Below, in pieces: positions 7,892 through 12,334 of a DNA stretch of 12,334 bases. The notes under the pieces were generated by a model. The model was not told the origin of the DNA and ran no database searches. It worked only from the letters and a program-made list of their open reading frames with translations. The DNA is from Cytophagales bacterium. Lineage in GTDB: Bacteria > Bacteroidota > Bacteroidia > Cytophagales > Cyclobacteriaceae. Position numbers and translations under genes: made by a program. Position 1 is the first letter of the stretch; each line of letters starts with the position of its first letter. The stretch covers positions 1-12,334 of the forward strand of contig DNTA01000211.1 of NCBI GenBank assembly GCA_003500135.1, written 5' to 3'.

Positions 7892-8164
7892 TTAGCTTAA
7901 GTCCCGTTCTTTCAAGACAGCTTCTAATTCCTTGTTCTTATTTGGGTTTTTAAGCAATCTGTAGATGAAAGCTACGGGAATCAACATTGGAATCAGGAAT
8001 CCAAAATGCTTCTCCGAAGACAGGCTCCAGGCAATAACTCCGAATATGAGTATTCCAGCAAGAAACCCAATAGCAGTTGCATGAAAGAGTTTTGATTTCT
8101 TCAGCTTTTTTTTCTCGACTAATAGTTCCTCGTTAGTCATTTTGTAAAAGTCTTTCTTTTCCAT
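7892..8164 (-). CDS. Small two-TM membrane protein, function unknown
   Basis: 90 residues from the ATG at 8164 (MEKKDFYKMTNEELL). An in-frame start further upstream would add 15 residues but is less likely, since the charged KM-T-[ND]-EELL opening is typical of small Bacteroidota membrane proteins of this shape. Residues ~1-25 are charged and helical (EKKKLKKSK). Two hydrophobic segments follow: ATAIGFLAGILIFGVIAW and FGFLIPMLIPVAFIYRLL. The tail is charged (NPNKNKELEAVLKERDLS). It is probably an inner-membrane protein with both ends in the cytoplasm. No catalytic motif is visible. It stands alone, with an inverted-repeat structure just upstream (8217-8311). Confidence 0.65.
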   Translation of the reverse strand: MEKKDFYKMTNEELLVEKKKLKKSKLFHATAIGFLAGILIFGVIAWSLSSEKHFGFLIPMLIPVAFIYRLLKNPNKNKELEAVLKERDLS

Positions 8165-8216
8165 AGTACCTAGTTTTAAGAATTTTATTGCATTGAAGCC
8201 AAAGGTCAAGTATAAG

Positions 8217-8311
8217 CGTAGTGCGGGATTTCGGAGCGATTCACTATCAAACTGCTACAATCTTTTTGAAATGCTTTAAAGTTCAAATTTACCAAATCGC
8301 CCCGCATTACG
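8217..8311. repeat. Extended imperfect hairpin with one-sided bulge
   Basis: Outer arms CGTAGTGCGGG (8217-8227) and CCCGCATTACG (8301-8311) pair 10 of 11. After an 8-base bulge on the left side only, GCGATT (8236-8241) pairs AATCGC (8295-8300), directly inside the right arm. Further in, TTTGAA (8265-8270) pairs TTCAAA (8282-8287). A bulged, asymmetric hairpin of this size recalls integron attC-type sites, but the attC boxes are not recognisable and no integron integrase is present. Confidence 0.55.
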
Positions 8312-8322
8312 TATATTTATTG

Positions 8323-8353
8323 TTGCACTCAACCTCCGGTAGCTAAAGTGCAA
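8323..8353. repeat. Short inverted repeat upstream of the recombinase stump
   Basis: TTGCACT and AGTGCAA form a 7-bp perfect stem around a 17-base loop that contains CCTCCGG, a motif also found in the R1 hairpin at 6559-6573. Confidence 0.5.
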
Positions 8354-8370
8354 TAGCCACCGTAGATTAA

Positions 8371-8400
8371 GCTCATAATCAAATTTATATTATTATGAGC
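8371..8400 (+). promoter_or_regulatory. Hairpin covering the start codon of the recombinase stump
   Basis: GCTCATAAT (8371-8379) pairs perfectly with ATTATGAGC (8392-8400) across a 12-base loop. The ATG at 8395 sits inside the 3' arm, so the stem would hide the start codon in the mRNA. This could limit expression of the recombinase, or it could be an element end overlapping the gene. Confidence 0.45.
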
Positions 8401-8735
8401 AAGATAATGAAAAACCACGGTTGGTTGAATACCCGGCCCAACTCTTCGAAAACTTTATTGGAACGCGCCAAGCGTGAAGCGCCCGGTTTTGCCGGTCATA
8501 TCAGAAAGTTTGAAAAACAAATCACCATCAAAAGTTATTCTCCCAGTACGGTTTTTAGCTATTCCAGATGCATTGCCCAAATCAGTTTGTACTGCAAAAA
8601 GTCACCTCTCGATCTGGAGCCCGATGAGATTAATAGCTACCTCTACGCCATGAAAACGGATCGTAATTTGAGCGAGACTTTCTTCAAACCCGCCTGCGGT
8701 ATCTATGAATATTACTATTTAATAAATCTAAAGGT
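8395..8735 (+). pseudogene. N-terminal stump of a second tyrosine recombinase
   Basis: About 113 codons remain from MSKIMKNHGWLNT. The part FEKQITIKSYSPSTVFSYSR ... EINSYLYAMKTDRNLSETFFKPACGIYEYYY matches the core-binding (SAM-like) domain of tyrosine recombinases; [LS]-x-[TS]-FFK is typical of recombinases that accompany IS91-type transposases. The catalytic domain is absent. The protein frame runs on into the 8-bp repeat array at 8739 and ends at 8788-8790. Truncation by the repeat or by a deletion is likely. It is not the missing N-terminus of the recombinase at 6633-7549, which has its own. Confidence 0.7.
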
Positions 8736-8786
8736 GGGTTCAATAGTTCAGAGGTTCAGAAGTTTAGAGGTTCAGAGGTTTAGAGG

Positions 8787-8935
8787 TTGATGGTTTGTTT
8801 GTGGTATGCCGTTGCAGGTGTTGTCACCTGCGACCCCCTTTGTTTTCAGTGTTCTGAAAAGTCGCTGAAAACTTTTCAATGATTACCAGTGTCTCTGACA
8901 CGAGTATTTTAATCAATGACTTCAAGGGGTCAGGG
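8787..8935. repeat. 149-bp hairpin-rich element, copy 1
   Basis: It lies between two 8-bp arrays and recurs at 9064-9212. Three inverted repeats are visible: GCAGGTG/CACCTGC (8814-8831), TGAAAAGT/ACTTTTCA (8855-8878) and GTGTC/GACAC (8889-8901). With parts of the flanking arrays, the exact duplication is 216 bp (8766-8981 and 9043-9258), period 277. No ORF is supported. Confidence 0.85.
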
Positions 8936-9063
8936 TTCAATGGTTCAGAAGTTCAATGGTTCAGAAGTTCAGAAGTTCAGAGGTTTAGAAGTTCAGAGGT
9001 TTAGAAGTTCAGAGGTTAAGAAGTTCAGAGGTTCAGAAGTTCAGAGGTTCAGAGGTTTAGAGG

Positions 9064-9212
9064 TTGATGGTTTGTTTGTGGTATGCCGTTGCAGGTGTTG
9101 TCACCTGCGACCCCCTTTGTTTTCAGTGTTCTGAAAAGTCGCTGAAAACTTTTCAATGATTACCAGTGTCTCTGACACGAGTATTTTAATCAATGACTTC
9201 AAGGGGTCAGGG
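9064..9212. repeat. 149-bp hairpin-rich element, copy 2
   Basis: I see no differences from 8787-8935. Near-perfect identity of a noncoding element implies a recent duplication or ongoing conversion, in contrast with the decayed genes around it. Confidence 0.85.
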
Positions 9213-9284
9213 TTCAATGGTTCAGAAGTTCAATGGTTCAGAAGTTCAGAAGTTCAGAAGTTCAGAGGTTCAGAGGTTTAGAGG

Positions 9285-9345
9285 TTGATGGATTGTCTGT
9301 AGTAAGCCGTTGCAGGTGTTGTCACCTGCGACCCCTTTTCTTTGC
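9285..9345. repeat. 149-bp element, truncated third copy
   Basis: Only the first part remains. It has several substitutions near the start but keeps the GCAGGTG/CACCTGC hairpin, and similarity ends just after CGACCCC. The class D beta-lactamase stop codon is 24 bases further on. Confidence 0.75.
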
Positions 9346-9369
9346 TTTTGGATTCAAAAATTCAGGGGC

Positions 9370-10332
9370 TTAATTGGCTAAACTGCATATACCCTGGTCC
9401 CCTGCCAACGCGTGACCTCTGTTTTCTTTGCGGCGGGAAGTAAACCCAAAACCAAAGCACTCCACACATGTACCTGCTATTCCACTGCCGGGAATGCTAC
9501 AAAACCCCAATTCCTCCAGCGCTTTGTACGTCGCCTCTTTCCGGATCATCGAAAATATTTCCATATCAAATTGCTCTTCAGGCGCTACGTTGGTCGCGAA
9601 AAAATGGACCTTACCACCGGCCTCAATGTATCCCACGAACCAGCCGTTATTATTGCCATTTCTTATCGACCATCCTGTTTTTCCGCGTAAAACATATTTA
9701 TCGTTCTGCTCAATCACCATAAGCCTCTTCATAATATTCACAGTGCGCGCTGCAATAGGTAACTCAGATTGATAGAATCGCTTCAGGAAATCAATTTGCT
9801 GAAAAGGGCTGATGCGGGAGGCGCCCTCAAGCCAAAACCGGTCGATGTTGGTGGAATCGACCTGCATATTTCCATAATCAAGTTTGGTCAAATACGCATT
9901 CATAGCCTTTACGCCGATTTTCCGGGCTACTTGCTGATAACAGGGAACACAGGAATATTGAAAAGCATCCCTGAAGATTAAATCCTGCTCCCATACCTTA
10001 AGGGCTCTTTTCTCACCGTCCCATTCGAAAAGCGTACTGTCGTTTTCAACCACACCGGTTTCCAGGGCTATGATGGAATTGGCTATTTTGAAGGTTGAAG
10101 CGGGCAACTGCCCTTTCCTTGCCCAATCAAAGTCATTGGCGTAATACTTGTCATTCGCAAAGTCATAGATCAAAATGGCTCCATTCAGGTGGTTTGTATC
10201 CAGGATCGATTGAAATTCCGGAACAACCACTTCAGCCGCAACAGCATGATCTCCCGTTTTATCGGATACTTCCCTCCTTTTGGTACAGGAAAAAACCAGG
10301 GTGATGATCATTGCGAAATATAGTGCTTTCAT
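9370..10332 (-). CDS. Class D (OXA-type) beta-lactamase lipoprotein
   Basis: 320 residues. The N-terminus is a short lipoprotein-type signal with a possible lipid-accepting Cys16 (TLVFSC). All class D motifs are present: S79-T-F-K82 (the Lys is normally carboxylated), S127-C-V129, Y153-G-N155, F-W167-L, and K218-T-G220 followed by W. It should hydrolyse beta-lactam rings through an acyl-serine at Ser79 in the periplasm; the spectrum cannot be read from sequence. The family usually ends about where ELGF occurs (residue 277). Here 43 more residues follow with no resemblance to the family. One extra base in the T4 run at 9501-9504 would give ELGFL and a stop, so the tail may come from a frameshift. 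It starts 91 nt after the NYN gene stop on the same strand. Confidence 0.92.
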   Translation of the reverse strand: MKALYFAMIITLVFSCTKRREVSDKTGDHAVAAEVVVPEFQSILDTNHLNGAILIYDFANDKYYANDFDWARKGQLPASTFKIANSIIALETGVVENDSTLFEWDGEKRALKVWEQDLIFRDAFQYSCVPCYQQVARKIGVKAMNAYLTKLDYGNMQVDSTNIDRFWLEGASRISPFQQIDFLKRFYQSELPIAARTVNIMKRLMVIEQNDKYVLRGKTGWSIRNGNNNGWFVGYIEAGGKVHFFATNVAPEEQFDMEIFSMIRKEATYKALEELGFCSIPGSGIAGTCVECFGFGFTSRRKENRGHALAGDQGICSLAN

Positions 10333-10374
10333 AGTTTGTGATTATTATATGTATTCGGATAATAAATAGAAGCC

Positions 10375-10397
10375 GCTCCCCTTCCGGAGCTTTTTTT
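10375..10397 (+). terminator. Terminator-like hairpin between the NYN and OXA genes
   Basis: GCTCC and GGAGC form a 5-bp stem with a 6-base loop, followed by T7 on the plus strand. Both neighbouring genes are on the minus strand, where the hairpin has no U tract after it, so its role for them is uncertain. Confidence 0.4.
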
Positions 10398-10423
10398 ATA
10401 GTACTCAAAGACACTGTCAGGCT

Positions 10424-11173
10424 TTATCTTTTCTTTTGTCGGCTCTCTTTGTTCTTGACATATATTAACTTGTGCCTGCTTTTTGAGGTTTCCCTCTGAT
10501 CTATTTCAAACTGTCCAATGGCCTTGATCAATTGGGTCAGTTTCTCATAACCATAATTTCTTGAGTCAAAATTCGGTTGTTTCTTCTGGATCAGGCTCCC
10601 GACATCCCCCAGAAAAGCCCAGCCGTCGTCATCGGAGGTATCGCGAATGGAGGAGGAAATTAAGGAGATTACACGGTTGCTGATCTTTTCTATGCCTGAG
10701 CTGTCCTTTTCTTTCTTTTCGACCTTATCTTCCGATTGACCTCTCAGTATTTCGATGTAGATAAACTTGTCGCACGCCACAATAAAAGGGTCCGGCGTCT
10801 TTTTTTCTCCAATCCCTATCACGAGCATGCCCGCCTCGCGCAGCCTGGTTGCCAGCCGGGTGAAATCACTATCACTGGACACCAGGCAAAACCCGTTAAC
10901 CATATTGCTGTACAGGATATCCATCGCATCTATGATCATTGCCGAATCCGTGGCATTTTTTCCAGTGGTATATCCGTATTGTTGTATGGGCGCGATAGCA
11001 TTTTCCAACAGCAGGTTCTTCCATTTGTTCATGCCCGGCCGGGTCCAGTCGCCATATATCCGCTTGATGGTGGGGTTCCCGTATTTGGCGATTTCCTCCA
11101 TCATTTCCTTCACATTGGCAGAAGGAATATTATCACCATCTATCAGGACGGCCATATTGATGCTTTGACTCAT
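10424..11173 (-). CDS. NYN (LabA-like) nuclease-fold protein with C-terminal LOTUS/OST-HTH domain
   Basis: 249 residues. Residues ~5-145 form a NYN domain (PIN-like nuclease fold), with acidic residues that would bind metal: D12 and D14 in LIDGDN, D76 in NATDSAM, D101 and D103 in SSDSDF. A charged linker follows (EDKVEKKEKDSS). Residues ~165-243 look like an OST-HTH/LOTUS domain (W-A-F-L-G-D-V ... FD-x-R-x-YGYEKL), which binds RNA, notably structured RNA, in known cases. Together they suggest an RNA-directed endonuclease or RNA-binding regulator in the cytoplasm, a standard domain pair in bacteria. The ends and frame look intact. No neighbour reveals its target. Confidence 0.88.
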   Translation of the reverse strand: MSQSINMAVLIDGDNIPSANVKEMMEEIAKYGNPTIKRIYGDWTRPGMNKWKNLLLENAIAPIQQYGYTTGKNATDSAMIIDAMDILYSNMVNGFCLVSSDSDFTRLATRLREAGMLVIGIGEKKTPDPFIVACDKFIYIEILRGQSEDKVEKKEKDSSGIEKISNRVISLISSSIRDTSDDDGWAFLGDVGSLIQKKQPNFDSRNYGYEKLTQLIKAIGQFEIDQRETSKSRHKLIYVKNKESRQKKR

Positions 11174-11487
11174 ATTATTTTTCTATTTGAAATTGAATAT
11201 AACAGTTAATTGCAGGAATAGCGGCAGAATGGGCGTTAAATTCAAATCAATAGATGGTAAACCGGAGATAGCACAGGTTATCTACTTCACCATCAGCTAT
11301 ATTCTTGTTGAGTAAATATTTGGATTGTTAAACGGTTTAAAACAAGAATCTGTAGCTATGTTGCATGCCGTTTTGGTACCAGCATTTTAGTTGATTTTCA
11401 AGATGTTCAAATTTACAATTTCTTGACTTGATGACCCGGATGCGCAGTATGCCATATAAGCGCTGCTATGGCCAGTTGTTAATCATT
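11174..11487. other. Intergenic region, no gene seen
   Basis: AT-rich, with no supported ORF. It holds a short inverted repeat, GCCATA (11451-11456) and TATGGC (11467-11472), just past the end of the broken secreted gene. It also has the 12-mer GTTCAAATTTAC (11405-11416), which occurs as well inside the hairpin structure at 8217-8311 (8281-8292). The promoter of the NYN gene should lie next to 11174, but I cannot identify it. Confidence 0.5.
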
Positions 11488-11736
11488 CTAAAATCCTGTT
11501 GTAAAGAGGTTTCGTGCCCCTTTAATTCCACACTTTTGATAATTATTATACGTCTGTGCTGCTCCCCAATATAAGTTACTATTCGGGTCTTTTCCGTTTC
11601 CCAGGGTATTTGGAACCGGGACAATTCCCTGATGTTCATTATCACAGAGGGCAACAAAAACATGAATTGTCCTTATTTGGCCGAACGATGAACTTGTTAA
11701 TAGTCCGATTAATATTATTGTCGAAAGTGTTTTCAT
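11488..11736 (-). pseudogene. Small secreted protein, C-terminally broken
   Basis: 82 residues from the ATG at 11736. A signal peptide (MKTLSTIILIGLLTSSSFGQ) is followed by IRTIHVFVALCDNEHQGIVPVP and LGNGKDPNSNLYWGA, which I recognise as the start of a longer hypothetical family widespread in Bacteroidota. That family normally continues after LYWGA for more than 100 residues. Here the frame turns into a low-quality tail (QTYNNYQKCGIK...) and stops; a neighbouring frame reads KSVELKG, weakly recalling the family's next part. A frameshift near 11560 plus a deletion is likely. An ORF extending upstream to 11835 is not used because the signal peptide starts at 11736. Confidence 0.6.
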
Positions 11737-11752
11737 TGTTTTCTCAATCTGA

Positions 11753-11848
11753 CTAACGTTCGCTAACCCGCTGATTATCAGTATACATTTTTTTGCTGAT
11801 ATTTTGCCAATTTCGTCAATATTTTCAGTGGCCAATTGCGAACGTTAG
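11753..11848. repeat. Perfect 11-bp inverted repeat upstream of the broken secreted gene
   Basis: CTAACGTTCGC (11753-11763) and GCGAACGTTAG (11838-11848) flank 74 bases. On the minus strand it ends 17 bases before the start codon at 11736. The outer ends read GGCTAAC and GTTAGTC, each close to but not matching integron attC core boxes (RYYYAAC / GTTRRRY). Confidence 0.65.
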
Positions 11849-11929
11849 CCAATGAAATCAATTTGGAAAAGCAGAAATTGGTAAATTTTCGTCCCCCGAT
11901 TTCTGGTCCGAATCTCTGGAATTGGCCAC

Positions 11930-12123
11930 AACGGCCCGGCTAAGAAACGCAGGGCTTTCGAAGTGATATCCTGTCCAACCAAACCGAAGTTTGCTAAATG
12001 AACAAACCAATCCGAAAGCCTTGGCTGCCCTATGTTTTCTTAGCCAATGTTGAACAAATCCTCCTTCGTCGGAAGCATAATACTTTCTAACTTAGGAGGA
12101 TTAATCAGGTATAAATCTTAAAG
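11930..12123. repeat. Dispersed repeat R2 with CCTCC/GGAGG hairpin
   Basis: The partner of 6427-6594 in the same orientation. After the ~128-base similar core, the inverted repeat here is AATCCTCC (12057-12064) and GGAGGATT (12095-12102) with a 30-base loop, against 3 bases in R1. Both are followed by TTAAT and TATAAATC. Stem retained with changed loop suggests the structure matters. Confidence 0.65.
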
Positions 12124-12289
12124 ATTGAGCTATGAAAAAAAAGCGTAACCATCATTGAAAGGGCATGTAAAAATGCTCCTAATTTTTCTGTTCATTGTAT
12201 ATATCAAATAAAAAGGGAGCCACATTTCAATTGAAAAGTATACCACTTATTACTAACTGATAAGAAGGAGAAAACCTTTTTATTTAACC

Positions 12290-12334
12290 ATGATAAGTAT
12301 GTATACAAAACAAGAGATAATCATTGGATACTTA
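12290..12334 (+). CDS. Partial ORF, possibly start of an IS21-type transposase (IstA)
   Basis: 15 codons to the window edge: MISMYTKQEIIIGYL. MYTKQEI-I is a common opening of IstA-type transposases, just before the helix-turn-helix. The upstream stretch 12124-12289 has no gene; TGTAAAAATGCTCC near 12169 could belong to an element's left end, and AAGGAG near 12264 is rather far for a ribosome site. The call rests on very few residues. Confidence 0.35.
   Translation, partial: MISMYTKQEIIIGYL

Larger units (their letters stand above)
8739..9284 (+). repeat. Three 8-bp tandem arrays (TTCAGARG family)
   Basis: The 8-bp unit TTCAGAGG / TTCAGAAG / TTTAGAGG / TTCAATGG repeats without gaps: 6 units at 8739-8786, 16 at 8936-9063, and 9 at 9213-9284. 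Each array ends with TTTAGAGG then TTGATGG. Because 8 is not a multiple of 3, any reading frame gives a repeating VQRFRSSE-like peptide, so the apparent ORFs across it (for example 8916-9134) are not evidence of protein. The differing unit counts point to slippage. Confidence 0.9.

Noticed and set aside
8916..9134. Plus-strand ORF with repeating VQRFRGSE-like peptides
   Set aside because: It is a by-product of the 8-bp tandem repeat, which is open in several frames; it has no ribosome site and crosses the noncoding 149-bp element.
8739..9345. CRISPR array
   Set aside because: The repeats are 8 bp without unique spacers, and the longer spacers are identical copies of one element; there are no cas genes.
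4847..10332. The two beta-lactamase-fold genes as one resistance island
   Set aside because: They are 3 kb apart, separated by mobile-element debris; the first belongs to a broad serine hydrolase family that need not act on beta-lactams.
10736..11209. 157-codon plus-strand ORF opposite the NYN gene
   Set aside because: It is a shadow of the NYN-LOTUS coding sequence, whose domain motifs are unmistakable on the minus strand.
8217..11848. An integron cassette array
   Set aside because: No integrase of the IntI type, and none of the inverted repeats has matching attC core boxes; kept only as a resemblance.

Overview
The window looks like an accessory region of a Bacteroidota chromosome, probably Saprospiria or Chitinophagia-like. 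The signs are a type IX secretion (T9SS) type A sorting tail, secreted SUMF1/FGE-fold proteins of the kind common in that phylum, a serine hydrolase with a DUF3471-like tail, and mostly weak Shine-Dalgarno sequences. No taxonomic marker gene is present, so the assignment is by style.

Layout. Positions 1-4690 (minus strand) hold a tandem duplication of a two-gene module with a period of about 2.675 kb. Each unit has a conserved upstream stretch, a 556-codon secreted protein with an FGE-sulfatase/C-type-lectin-like domain, and 43-46 nt later a short secreted protein that begins with a Y-x-V-G-N-D-D motif and, in the complete unit, ends in a T9SS tail. Unit A (left) is intact but its short gene leaves the window. 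Unit B (right) carries three single-base frameshifts. Positions 4847-6376 encode a secreted beta-lactamase-fold serine hydrolase. Positions 6427-7651 hold a dispersed repeat (R1) and a decayed IS91-type element: a tyrosine recombinase with three frameshifts overlapping a 37-codon stump of the transposase. A strong terminator follows at 7694-7730. Positions 7892-9345 hold a small two-TM protein, a set of inverted repeats, the N-terminal stump of a second tyrosine recombinase, and an array of 8-bp tandem repeats interleaved with a 149-bp hairpin-rich element. Positions 9370-11173 encode a class D beta-lactamase lipoprotein and a NYN-LOTUS protein. Positions 11488-12334 hold a broken small secreted protein, an inverted repeat, a second copy of the dispersed repeat (R2), and what may be the first 15 codons of an IS21-type transposase.

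How it may work together. The duplicated module is the most interesting part. The middle of the two FGE-fold proteins is about 95% identical in DNA (by eye), but the last ~32 codons before the conserved GGRGVRVCPAP end are nearly unrelated at scattered positions. These sit exactly where true FGE has its catalytic cysteines and where diversity-generating retroelements (DGRs) mutate C-type-lectin-fold targets. Most variable codons end in C or T, as expected from AAY template codons. No reverse transcriptase or template repeat is in the window, so the DGR link is a hypothesis. The rest of the window is a mobile-element graveyard with many single-base indels, mostly in homopolymers, which should be checked against raw reads before being called biological.
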